DNA from: Nesterenkonia sp. LB17
GTDB taxonomy: Bacteria; Actinomycetota; Actinomycetes; Actinomycetales; Micrococcaceae
Direction: 5' to 3'
DNA length: 64,000 nt
Assembly: GCF_022565915.1 (NCBI RefSeq)
Contig: NZ_JAJOYX010000001.1
Coordinates: 124,001-188,000, forward strand
In this document: positions 8,707 to 19,700 of the stretch, one piece after another
Layout: every line of letters starts with the position of its first letter
Position numbering within the stretch: the first letter of the stretch is position 1
Translations under genes and position numbers: made by a program
Notes under the pieces: generated by a model
Database searches by the model: none
The model's input: only the letters and a program-made list of their open reading frames with translations
Told to the model about the DNA's origin: nothing

Positions 8707-8731
8707 AAATATACCCTGAGGGGGTATATTT
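8707..8731. promoter_or_regulatory. CsoR operator overlapping the copZ-copA promoter
   Basis: A 25-bp palindrome with arms AAATATACCC and GGGTATATTT around a 5-nt centre, matching the known TATACCC-N-GGGTATA CsoR site. The right arm contains TATATT (8725-8730), which can serve as the copZ -10 element, so bound repressor would block polymerase directly. Confidence 0.88.
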
Positions 8732-8774
8732 GAGAATGTTCTTGCCCCACCATTCGTCTGCCGAGGAGCCCATC

Positions 8775-8992
8775 ATGACCGACACCCGCCGCTACAGCGT
8801 CACTGGAATGTCCTGTGGACATTGCGAGAGCGCCATCCGGGCAGAGGTCGAGCAGCTCCCCGGCGTCTCCGGCCTGGAGGTCAGCGCGGACACGGGGCGC
8901 CTGGAGATAGCTGTCACCGACGACGCAGTCCTCACCGACGAGACCGTCCTCGCCGCCGTGGACGAGGCCGGCTACGACGCCGTGCGCCAGCT

Positions 8993-8996
<4 letters not shown>
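8775..8996 (+). CDS. copZ: Copper chaperone CopZ (HMA domain)
   Basis: A 73-aa single heavy-metal-associated domain that carries Cu(I) in the cytosol to the CopA ATPase. The metal site is [10 protein letters not shown], with Cys14 and Cys17. The fold ends with VDEAGYDAV, as usual. ATG 8775 gives a protein of standard length; the frame is open far upstream but that part has no homology to the family. It is divergent from csoR and is translationally coupled to copA by a 4-nt GTGA overlap. Confidence 0.93.
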
Positions 8997-11326
<2,330 letters not shown>

Positions 11327-11383
11327 GCAGAATCTCCGTGGCGTCAGGGTGCCGCGCCGCGGAACCCTGTCTAAGATGAGCCC

Positions 11384-12253
11384 ATGTTGAAGCCATTTCG
11401 CCAGGTCGACGTCTTCGGCGACGGACCATTCATGGGCAATCCCGTCGCGGTGATCGCCGAGGCCGAGGGCCTCAGCGACGAGCAGATGCGCACCATCTCG
11501 CGCTGGACCAATCTCTCCGAGTGCACCTTCCTGCTGCCGCCGACCACGCCGGAGGCGGACTACCGGGTGCGGATCTTCGCCCTGGACAAGGAGCTGCCCT
11601 TTGCCGGGCACCCCACGCTGGGCTCGGCGCGCGCCTGGCTGGACCTCGGGCACGAGCCGCGATCAGCCGGCGTCGTCGTCCAGGAATGCGGTGTGGGTCT
11701 GGTTCCGGTGCAGATCGGCGATCACACGCTCTCCTTCGGCGCACCCGGCCTGGTGCGGTCGGGGCCGATCCCGAAGGCGGCCCGCGAGATGCTCACCGAC
11801 GCGCTCGGCATCACCCCTGATCAGGTGCTGGACGCGGCCTGGGTGGACAACGGTCCCGGGTGGGTCGCACTGCTGCTGGACAACGCCGAGACCGTGCTGG
11901 GCGTGACCCCGGATCTGGGCAGGATCACCGATCCGGAGTACCGCTTCCTCGGTGTGGTCGCCCGGCAGCCCGAGGGTGCGGACACCGCTCTCGAGCTGCG
12001 CGCCTTCTTCCCAGACGACACCGGCGCGCTGCGCGAGGATCCGGTCACCGGAAGCCTGAACGCCTCGGTGGCGCAGTGGCTGGAGTACTCGGGCAAGATG
12101 TCTCCGCCCTACGTGGCCAGCCAGGGCACGGTGCTGCAGCGTCGCGGCCGGGTGCACATCGAGGGCGAGGGCGAGTCGCTCTGGGTCGGCGGCCGGACCG
12201 ATGTCGCGGTCAGCGGAACCATCGAGGTGGGGGAGCTCGGCCCATCGGTGTGA
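11384..12253 (+). CDS. PhzF-family isomerase-like protein
   Basis: A 289-aa protein of the PhzF/diaminopimelate-epimerase fold. It begins MLKPFRQVDVFGDGPFMGNPVAVI and has FALDKELPFAGHPTLGSA and the C-terminal GALREDPVTGSLNASVAQWL, which form the substrate-binding loops of the family. The catalytic Glu of PhzF is in LSECTFL here (Glu after Ser). No phenazine genes are nearby, so the real substrate is unknown. ATG 11384 is 6 nt after TAAGAT (11372-11377), consistent with a leaderless mRNA. It overlaps the next gene by 4 nt (GTGA). Confidence 0.88.
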   Translation: MLKPFRQVDVFGDGPFMGNPVAVIAEAEGLSDEQMRTISRWTNLSECTFLLPPTTPEADYRVRIFALDKELPFAGHPTLGSARAWLDLGHEPRSAGVVVQECGVGLVPVQIGDHTLSFGAPGLVRSGPIPKAAREMLTDALGITPDQVLDAAWVDNGPGWVALLLDNAETVLGVTPDLGRITDPEYRFLGVVARQPEGADTALELRAFFPDDTGALREDPVTGSLNASVAQWLEYSGKMSPPYVASQGTVLQRRGRVHIEGEGESLWVGGRTDVAVSGTIEVGELGPSV

Positions 12254-12786
12254 TCCAGGCTCGCGGCGCGACGCTCATTCCGGGCAGGCTCGCGCTGATC
12301 GTCGGCCTGCTGGTCTATACGGGGGTGCTCGCCTGGATCGCGCTCGACGGACCAGATCCGCTGCCCGCGCATCTCGGCTTCGATGGGACACCTACACGCT
12401 GGGCGTCCAAGACCTGGGTTCTCAGCGCCGCGGCAGTCACAGGGGCGGTGGTGTTCGCGGTGGTCCTCGGCTGCCGAGTGCTGATCAGCCGCGTGAGCCC
12501 CGAGCTGCTTTCGCTGCCCTCGACCAGCGCCGAAGCGTACTGGACCACGCCGGAGCGCCGGCCGGAGCTGAACCGGCGGATGAGTTCGGATCTCGAGCTG
12601 ATCTTCGGCGCCACCTACCTGCTGCTCGCCTGGATCACCGCCGGGCTGGTGCGCGCGGCCGACGGTTCGGGTGATCCCACGCTGACCGTGGCGATCCTGG
12701 TCTACGCCGCGGTGCTCGTGGGGGTCACCCTGATGATGTTCAGGAGCCGGCGCTACCGAGCTCCGGAGGGCTGGGCTGATGACTGA
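12250..12786 (+). CDS. DUF1648-type integral membrane protein
   Basis: A 178-aa protein with about four membrane helices. Between the first and second helix is PLPAHLGFDGTPTRWASK, the typical DUF1648 sequence found in SdpI-like and related membrane proteins. A later segment has ERRPELNRRMSSDLELIFGATYLLLAWI. The GTG at 12250 overlaps the phzF-like stop codon, so the two are translationally coupled. Exact role is unknown; this domain often appears in immunity or sensor proteins and in plain housekeeping membrane proteins. Confidence 0.75.
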   Translation: MIQARGATLIPGRLALIVGLLVYTGVLAWIALDGPDPLPAHLGFDGTPTRWASKTWVLSAAAVTGAVVFAVVLGCRVLISRVSPELLSLPSTSAEAYWTTPERRPELNRRMSSDLELIFGATYLLLAWITAGLVRAADGSGDPTLTVAILVYAAVLVGVTLMMFRSRRYRAPEGWADD

Positions 12787-13211
12787 GTCGACGGCGCCAG
12801 GGTCCTCGACCGCGCTGATCCGGCGGCTGCGCTGATCCGGCGGCCGCGCTGATCCGGCGGCCGCGGCGCGAGGATGCGAATCACATCGCGGCGGCGCACG
12901 TGACCACCTGGCAAGAGACTTACACGGACCTGCTCCCCGCCGAGTTCTTCACCGAAGGGCATTCTCGTCAGCGCCGCGAGATGTGGGCACGGATCCTCTC
13001 CGAGCAGCGGGCCGAGTGGAGCATCCGGGTCGCAGAGTCCGACGGCGAGATCATCGGCTTCGCGATGGCAGGGCCGGTCAGTCTCTGGGTGGCCAAGCAG
13101 AACCCTCGTGCCATGGCGTTCTACCGCCGCAATGGGTTCCGCTGCGACGGAACTGAGAAGCGGGATCCTGGCGCTTCCGCCATCACGGACATCCCGATGG
13201 TGCGTCCCTGA
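12779..13211 (+). pseudogene. GNAT acetyltransferase remnant (frameshifted and internally deleted)
   Basis: An original start ATG at 12779 overlaps the previous gene and gives MTESTAPGSSTALIRR, but then reads LR and stops. The cause is two extra copies of a 17-nt unit (12813-12863). Reading across with a single copy gives ALIRRPRREDANHIAAAHVTTWQETY, the standard GNAT N-terminus. A second lesion is visible: DGEIIGFAMAGP runs directly into PVSLWVAKQNPRAMAFYRRNGF, so the central strand and the acetyl-CoA-binding Q/R-x-x-G-x-G/A loop are missing. A 103-aa fragment starting at 12900 remains open but cannot be an active acetyltransferase. Confidence 0.8.
12813..12863. repeat. 17-nt tandem repeat, three copies
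   Basis: Unit CGCTGATCCGGCGGCYG at 12813-12829, 12830-12846 and 12847-12863. One unit matches the ancestral GNAT coding sequence and the other two add 34 nt, breaking the frame. The second copy places TGA in frame, so only contraction to one unit would restore reading. Confidence 0.9.
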
Positions 13212-13274
13212 GACGGGTCTCGCTGACCCCTCGACATCCCTTCAAACAAAACCAAACTGGCATGAACTGAACTA

Positions 13275-13303
13275 TTGAATCTCACCCTATTAGAAGATAT
13301 ATT
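13275..13303 (+). promoter_or_regulatory. Strong sigma-A-type promoter for a leaderless HNH gene
   Basis: TTGAAT (13275-13280), a 17-bp spacer and TATATT (13298-13303), in an AT-rich island within otherwise GC-rich DNA. The ATG at 13310 follows the -10 by 6 nt, so transcription would start at or next to the start codon. Confidence 0.75.
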
Positions 13304-13309
13304 CGAATC

Positions 13310-14797
13310 ATGCAGGTTGCACTCACTGATCCGAATGCAGAGCCGCTGCGGGAGTCCCAGCGGCAGCTGAATCGAGGTCAGGCGGAGCAGCTGCGCCTGC
13401 TTGTGGACTACGTGGAGTCCTTCCTGCGTGACACCGCGGTGATCGAGCCCGAGCTCATGCGCAGCGCTCGCGGTCATGCGACCGCCGAATCGGCGGCCAT
13501 CATGAATGCGGCAGAGGCCCTGGGGGCCAGCGAGGGGCACGTGTACACCCAGTACCAACAGGCCTGTTTCGCCCGGCACCACCTGCCGCGAGTGTGGGGC
13601 GCGGTGCGTGCCGGAGATGTTCCCGTCCGTTCTCTGGTCCGTGTGATCTCAGCGGCTGAACGCCTCGTCGCTCCGTTGCACCGGGAACGCCTCGACGCCG
13701 AGGCCGCGACCTATGCACTGACCCATCGGCCGGCGCGGCTGAACGCCTGGTTGAACCGTTTTGTGGCTCGAATGGAGCCTGACCAGCATGTGCAGCGGTG
13801 TCGCCGCAGCCATGCCGAACGCCGGGTATGGCTGGAGCATCTGGAGGATGGAGTCAGCATCCTTCACGCGATGCTGCCCACTCTCACCGCTGAGGCCATC
13901 AAGAACCGGTTGGTGGATGTTGCCCGGAGCCCGAGGCAGGACGTCCCCTACGATCCCTGTGTCGAACGGCCGGTGGTGGGGAGGGTCGGCGCCGGGGGTA
14001 TGACCAGCGCTGCTGGCGCTCCGGGTGGATTCGACTGGCTCGGCCTCCCGGGTGGCGGACCTGATGCTGGGTCGGACGCCGGGTGGGAGGCACCGAAGCT
14101 GGGACCCGCCGAGGACCCTGTCGGGGTGGCCGGTGACGGTTCCTCAGAGCGCGCCGCAGCTCCGACGAACCGAGAAGCGGGGGATCCCAGGACCCAGGCC
14201 CAGCGGGAGGCAGATCTCGTCTCGCACTGGCTGCTCGCCGGTCAGAGTGAGTCCGGCACACCCATCAACGCCCACGTCGGAATTCTGATCGAGCCCGAGA
14301 CCTTGCTGTCGGGTTCGGGCTGGGCCACGGGCACGCCTCGGGGTGCTGGGCAGCCCGCGCTGAGCCGAAATCGGCGGCACGCCTATCCGGCAGAGATGAT
14401 CCGGCGGATCATCCTCAGCGAAGAACATCAGATCACCTGGACCCCGGTGCCGGCGCCGGTCCCAGCCGTCCGGTCCGCTCCATCCGACGCCGCGCCCGCT
14501 CCACCGGATGTCGCGTCCGCTCCACACGTGGCGGCGTTCGAGCCCCTGATCCGGGTCTATGAGAGCCGATTCGTGCCCAAGCTCCTTCGTCGGGCCATCG
14601 AGTTCCGCGATGGCACCTGCCAAGCGCCGGGATGCATGGTTGCAGCTGAGCACTGCGACATCGATCATCAGATCCCATGGCCCCACGGCCAGACCACGGC
14701 GGCCAACCTGTGGGCGCTGTGTCGCAAACATCATCGGCTCAAGACCGCAGGTTTCCTGGACGTTCCCGCCGACCGTCCACCCCCGGCGAGCCCGTAG
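13310..14797 (+). CDS. HNH endonuclease-domain protein with DUF222
   Basis: A 495-aa member of the actinobacterial DUF222-HNH (13E12-like) family. The N-terminal ~200 residues are the helical DUF222 region. A Gly/Pro/Ala-rich linker follows, and the HNH nuclease motif lies near the C-terminus: DGTCQAPGCMVAAEHCDIDH, then ANLWALCRKHHRLK, with the Cys pairs and the H-N-H residues intact. These proteins occur in many copies per genome and their function is not established; mobility has been suggested. The gene has its own clear promoter in an AT-rich upstream stretch, and a pseudogene lies on each side, which suggests a rearranged locus. Confidence 0.85.
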   Translation: MQVALTDPNAEPLRESQRQLNRGQAEQLRLLVDYVESFLRDTAVIEPELMRSARGHATAESAAIMNAAEALGASEGHVYTQYQQACFARHHLPRVWGAVRAGDVPVRSLVRVISAAERLVAPLHRERLDAEAATYALTHRPARLNAWLNRFVARMEPDQHVQRCRRSHAERRVWLEHLEDGVSILHAMLPTLTAEAIKNRLVDVARSPRQDVPYDPCVERPVVGRVGAGGMTSAAGAPGGFDWLGLPGGGPDAGSDAGWEAPKLGPAEDPVGVAGDGSSERAAAPTNREAGDPRTQAQREADLVSHWLLAGQSESGTPINAHVGILIEPETLLSGSGWATGTPRGAGQPALSRNRRHAYPAEMIRRIILSEEHQITWTPVPAPVPAVRSAPSDAAPAPPDVASAPHVAAFEPLIRVYESRFVPKLLRRAIEFRDGTCQAPGCMVAAEHCDIDHQIPWPHGQTTAANLWALCRKHHRLKTAGFLDVPADRPPPASP

Positions 14798-14966
14798 GCC
14801 GGCCCTGATGACAGCACCCCTGGGGGAGTGTTGCCAGCGCGAAGATCCTGCCCAGGTTTCCGGTCTGCGGCCCTGTCCGATGCCCCGGTGTGGGGTCCGT
14901 CGCCACGAAGGATCCCATGACCGACGAATACCGACATTCCGCCTCCGGCCTGACCTCCGGGTAGGA

Positions 14967-15153
14967 GGAGCGGCAGGTGCTGGAAAACATCAACCAGGTG
15001 CGGCGCTGCGCCTCGCATATCGTCGCGATGTAGGACGGCCGCATCGCCGCCGAAGGCACCGCGTCTTCGGTGTCGACTTGCGCGTGATCGAGGACCCAGG
15101 GGCCGGCGCCGCTGATGATCCCCAAGGCGCCGGTGCACCGACTCGCCGGCTGA
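14967..15153 (+). pseudogene. Decayed C-terminal end of a ferric-siderophore ABC transporter ATPase
   Basis: In pieces across two frames this stretch reads RQVLENINQVRRCASHIVAM, a stop, then DGRIAAEGTAS; after a frameshift VFGVDLRVIEDPGAGA; then after another shift APLMIPKAPVHRLAG and TGA at 15151. Those are the consecutive conserved blocks of FecE/FepC-type ATPases (ADHIVAM-DGRIVAEG, VFG-D-RVI-DP--G-PL-IP). The Walker motifs and the D-loop region are gone and the fragments are shortened between blocks. The surrounding 14798-14966 holds only a 15-codon open frame (ATG 14917). It accounts for this otherwise empty 360-nt gap. Confidence 0.7.
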
Positions 15154-15157
15154 GCGG

Positions 15158-16585
15158 CTACCGGCTCAGCCGTGACCACAGCTCAGCGTCGAAGGACTCC
15201 GGAGCCAGCGCAGACATGTGCCGTACGGCATTGTCGAGCTTCAACCGCCAGGCCCGCACTGCAGCTTCGGCGTCTCCGGCCAGCACCGCGGTCAGGATGC
15301 GCCGGTCATCGCTGACGATGCGCTCCACCGCGGGGCTGTAGTCCAGGCGCAGCACGGCGATGAACATCCGCACCCGCAGGGTCAGTGCGTGGAACCCCCG
15401 CGCGGACTGGCTCAACCCGGACGCCTCCGCCAGCTCCTGCTGAAATTGCAGATCCGTCAGACCGACATCGAACCGGGTGCCCTGAATCGCCGCCGCCTCC
15501 ACCGCCCCCAGCGCCAGTCGGACCGGCAGCATCCGGTGCCGGGGCTGCACCGCGCAGGCCCTGAGCAGGACCATCCCGAGGTGCAGTCGGGCTGCGTACA
15601 GGTCGACGACGTCCGCCCCGGTCACTGCGGGAACCCTGAAGCTTCCCTGATGGAAGTCCAACAGCCCATCATCGACCAGTCGGCTCATCGCCGCGCGGAC
15701 GGCGCTGCGGCCGAGTCCGAGTTGACTGCCGAGCACGTCAGGAGAGAGGCGGTCGCCCGCGAGGAAGCCCGAATTGGTGATCTCCCGGCGCAGTGCGATG
15801 GCGATCTGTTCAGTCACCGAGAGCTCCACCTGGGAGAACCAGCGGTTCCGCGGCGACCGCTCCGGGTCGGTGGGCAGCGCGGCATCTTCGGCGCCCAATT
15901 CGGAATCTGAGTCAGAAGAAAATTCGTTTTGCTGGGCCCCTCGCTGCCACTCTGTGCCGTGCAGTCCTCGTCCGGCACGTCGGGCCAGGAGATCCAGCAG
16001 GTCACCGGGAATCGCGTCGGCGGTCGGCGCACAGAGGCTGAGCAGTGCAGCTGTGCGGTCGAGGAACTGATCCCAATCGGGGGCATTGGCGTCCCAGCAG
16101 GCGCTCAGCTGGTCTGGGTCGTGAACGGCGACCTCTGCGGGGTGAGCCGCGCCGGCATCCCGGACCCGCCAGCGCGCGGCCTCCGAAGCGTGCAATGAGG
16201 CCATCAGGGCAGTGGACCGACGTTCCGCGACGGTCTGCTGCCGGATGGCGGTTCTCGCCTGAGGGGCGAAGCGCAAGATGATTCGCGGGAACCTCACCTG
16301 CAGCTCCGTCACGACCAGGTCGCCGACCGCCGGATCCGGAGCCCCGCCGAGCCGTTCGTCCCCGCAGTCGCCATCGGTGCCCCCACCGGCCCCGCCTGCG
16401 CGGGCCCGCCGGATCCTCCGGCAGGCGCGGCTGACCAGCGTCTGGCTCAGTCCGGTGAGCTCGGCGATGCGCCGGGTGGAGAAGTCCGGTGTGCTCACCC
16501 TCGCCCCGGCCGTCGCGAGCACGCTGGCCACGATGTCATCAGCCGTGTCCTGGATCCGCGGGCGGCCCCGACCGGTGGTCTGCAT
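15158..16585 (-). CDS. GntR-type regulator with an additional N-terminal HTH, divergent from putA
   Basis: A 475-aa regulator from ATG 16585, which has a GGAG ribosome site 10 nt upstream. It has two DNA-binding segments: an N-terminal helix-turn-helix (FSTRRIAELTGLSQTLVSRA) and a GntR winged helix around residues 259-323 (LSPDVLGSQLGLGRSAVRAAM, then LVDDGLLDFHQGSFRV). The C-terminal all-helical part has the FCD-like layout for ligand binding. Such a two-HTH arrangement is not the usual ~230-aa GntR form. Position next to putA suggests it controls proline catabolism, probably with proline as effector. A GTG at 16666 would extend it by 27 residues across a perfect palindrome and is less likely. 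Confidence 0.75.
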   Translation of the reverse strand: MQTTGRGRPRIQDTADDIVASVLATAGARVSTPDFSTRRIAELTGLSQTLVSRACRRIRRARAGGAGGGTDGDCGDERLGGAPDPAVGDLVVTELQVRFPRIILRFAPQARTAIRQQTVAERRSTALMASLHASEAARWRVRDAGAAHPAEVAVHDPDQLSACWDANAPDWDQFLDRTAALLSLCAPTADAIPGDLLDLLARRAGRGLHGTEWQRGAQQNEFSSDSDSELGAEDAALPTDPERSPRNRWFSQVELSVTEQIAIALRREITNSGFLAGDRLSPDVLGSQLGLGRSAVRAAMSRLVDDGLLDFHQGSFRVPAVTGADVVDLYAARLHLGMVLLRACAVQPRHRMLPVRLALGAVEAAAIQGTRFDVGLTDLQFQQELAEASGLSQSARGFHALTLRVRMFIAVLRLDYSPAVERIVSDDRRILTAVLAGDAEAAVRAWRLKLDNAVRHMSALAPESFDAELWSRLSR

Positions 16586-16651
16586 GCTTGCCAGTCTCCA
16601 CCATTTATGACTCAAAAGATACGGAGAAAACCCGTCATGGGGTGCTTCCCG

Positions 16652-16671
16652 AGTGTGTGACGACACACACT
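16652..16671. promoter_or_regulatory. Perfect 8-bp dyad between the GntR-type gene and putA
   Basis: AGTGTGTGACGACACACACT, with arms AGTGTGTG and CACACACT separated by 4 nt. It sits in the divergent intergenic region, 63 bp before putA and 66 bp before the regulator's start. It is the best candidate operator for the adjacent regulator. Confidence 0.6.
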
Positions 16672-16734
16672 GGAAGTCAGTAGACCGAGCACTCCGACAG
16701 CTGAACCCGCATCCTTGCGTGAAATGAGGCCCCG

Positions 16735-19700
16735 ATGTCCACTCAGAACACCGCCGAGCTCACCGACCTTTCCGAGGCCGCAGTCTCCAAGGTCACCCGC
16801 TGGCTGCAGCGCGGCCCCGGTGAGACGGGTTCCAGCAAGCCCAGCAAGCAGAGCAAGAACCACGCCGCCGCGGACAAGTCCGCCCAGCGACTCTCCGCTG
16901 TGCTCTCCCACCCCAACGGCCTGGACTTCACGGTGGGATTCGTGGACCGGGTCATCCGCACCGAGGACACCAGGGCCGCCGCCTCCGCGCTCGCTGAGCT
17001 GGGCGGACTCGCCCCAGACACGCTCTCCTCGCTGGACCGGGCGCAGATCCGCGCCGGCAGCGCGCTGGCCAAGACGCTGCCCGACGTCGTCGTCCCCGCG
17101 GCCCGCGCGCGGATGCGATCCATGGTCGGTCACATGGTCGTCGATGCCCGAGACAAGCCCTTCGGCAAGGCCGTGGCTTCGATCAAGCAGGACGGGCATC
17201 GGCTGAACATCAACCTCCTCGGCGAGGCGGTGCTCGGAGAGGCTGAGGCGGACAAGCACCTGCAGGACACCGTCGACCTGTTGCGCCGCGATGACGTCGA
17301 CTACGTCTCCATCAAGGTCTCCTCCATCGCCTCGCAGATCTCCATGTGGGGCTTCGAGCAGACCGTGGACTATGTGGTCGCCCGGCTCATCCCGATGTAC
17401 CAGGAGGCGGCCAAGGCCCCCGCGGGATCCAAGTTCATCAACCTGGACATGGAGGAGTACCGCGACCTCAACCTGACCATCGCGGTGTTCAAGACCCTGC
17501 TCTCGCGCCCCGAGCTGAAGCACTACGAGGGTGGCATCGTGCTGCAGGCCTACCTCCCGGATGCGCTCGGCGCGACCCAGGAGCTTGCTCAGTTTGCCAA
17601 CGCCCGGGTCGCGGCAGGCGGAGCAGGGATCAAGATCCGCCTGGTCAAGGGCGCGAACCTGGCTGTGGAGAAGGTCCACGGCGAAATCGCCGGCTGGCCC
17701 CAGGTCACCTGTGAGTCCAAGGAGGCCACGGACGCGAACTACAAGCTCGTCCTGCACTGGCTGCTGACCGAGGAGAACATGGCAGGGGTGCGGATCGGAG
17801 TGGCCGGACACAACCTCTTCGACATCGCTTTCGCCCACCTGCTCGGCGCCGAGCGCGGTGTCACCGGGCAGATGGAATTCGAGATGCTCCAGGGCATGGC
17901 CACCGAGCAGGCCGAGGCGGTCAGCGCCGACGTCGGCCAGCTGCTGCTCTACGTCCCGGCAGTGCGCCCCGCCGAGTTCGACGTGGCCATCTCCTACCTG
18001 GTCCGCCGGCTCGAGGAGAACGCTGCCAGCGAGAACTTCATGTCAGGCATCTTCGAGCTGGAGGTGGACGGCTCCGGCCGCGGCAGCGAGGTCTTCGAGC
18101 GCGAGGCCCAGCGCTTCCGTGACTCGTTGGCGCTGCTGGAAGAGATCCTCAGCAAGCACGGCCACACCGCGCCCGGCCCGCAGCACACCCAGGATCGCAG
18201 TCTCGAAGAGCGGCAGGGTGCTGAAGCGCTGTCGAGCGCGGGCGAGCTGAAGAGCGACGACGCCGCCGCCCTCCCGCCCTTCGTGAACGAGCCCGATACC
18301 GATCCCGCGCTGCCGGCGAACCAGCGCTGGGCCGCGGACGCCGTTGCCCGCGCGTCACAGCCAGGCTGGCTGGAGGGTCAGTCGCTGCCGGAGAAGATCA
18401 GCGGCGAGCGCATCGACGAGCTGGTGGCCCAGGCGCGCGCGGCGGCCGAGCCGTGGGCGGCGCGCCCCGCCGTCGAACGGGCCCGCATCCTCTACCGGGC
18501 CGCAGACATCCTGGCTGCGCGTCGTGGACATCTGGTCTCGATCGCCGCGGCTGAAGTGGGCAAATCCGTGGCCCAGACGGATCCGGAGATCTCCGAGGCG
18601 ATCGACTTCGCCCGCTACTACGCGCACAGTGCCCTGGAGATCGAGCAGGTCGAGCATGCCCGGTTCATCCCGGACCGCCTGGTGCTGATCACCCCGCCGT
18701 GGAACTTTCCGCTCGCCATCCCGGCAGGCGGCACCTTCGCCGCGCTGGCCGCCGGTGCCGCGGTGATCCACAAGCCCTCGAACCACACTCCGCACTGTTC
18801 GATGGCGATCCTGGATGCGCTCTGGGATGCGGGCGTTCCGCGCGAGGTGCTGCACGGGGTCTATCCCTTCGAGGGCGCGGACGGCAAGCGCCTGGTCTCC
18901 CACGACGGAATCGACCGGGTGATCCTCACCGGCGCCTCCGAGACCGCCGCGATGTTCCGCTCCTGGAAGCCCGCGCTGGCGATCAATGCCGAGACCTCCG
19001 GCAAGAACGCCTTGATCGTCACCCCCTCGGCGGACCGCGACCTGGCAGTGGCGGACCTGGTCACCTCGGCCTTCGGCCACGCCGGGCAGAAGTGCTCCGC
19101 CGCCTCGCTGGGCATCCTGGTGGGCAGCGTCTATGACTCGGAGCGGTTCCGCCGCCAGCTGGTGGACGCCGCCTCATCGATGGTCGTGGACTGGCCGAGC
19201 AGCCTTGCCGCCACCGTCGGCCCGCTGACCGAGGAGCCCAGCGAGAAGCTGCGCCGCGCGCTCACGACCCTTGAGCCCGGTGAGTCCTGGCTCCTGGAGC
19301 CCAGGCAGCTCGATGACACCGGCCTGCTGTGGTCCCCGGGAATCAAGGACGGCGTGAAGCCCGGATCCTTCTTCCACCTCACCGAGGTGTTCGGACCGGT
19401 GCTGGGGCTGATGGAGGCCACTGACCTGGACGAGGCCATCGCCGCGCAGAACCAGGTCGACTTCGGGCTCACCGGTGGCATCCACTCGCTGGAGCCCGCG
19501 GAGGTGAGCACCTGGCTGGACAGGGTTCAAGTCGGCAACGCCTATGTCAACCGGGGCATCACCGGAGCGATCGTCCAGCGCCAGTCGTTCGGCGGCTGGA
19601 AGCAGTCCTCGGTGGGGCTGGGCTCCAAGGCCGGCGGCCCCAACTATGTCATGCTCTTCGGTCGCTGGGAAGATGACATGGTGGGTGCCGCGGCTCCTGC

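Noticed and set aside
8088-8774. Long upstream extension of copZ
   Set aside because: It would run across csoR and its operator; the family length and the CsoR palindrome place the start at 8775.
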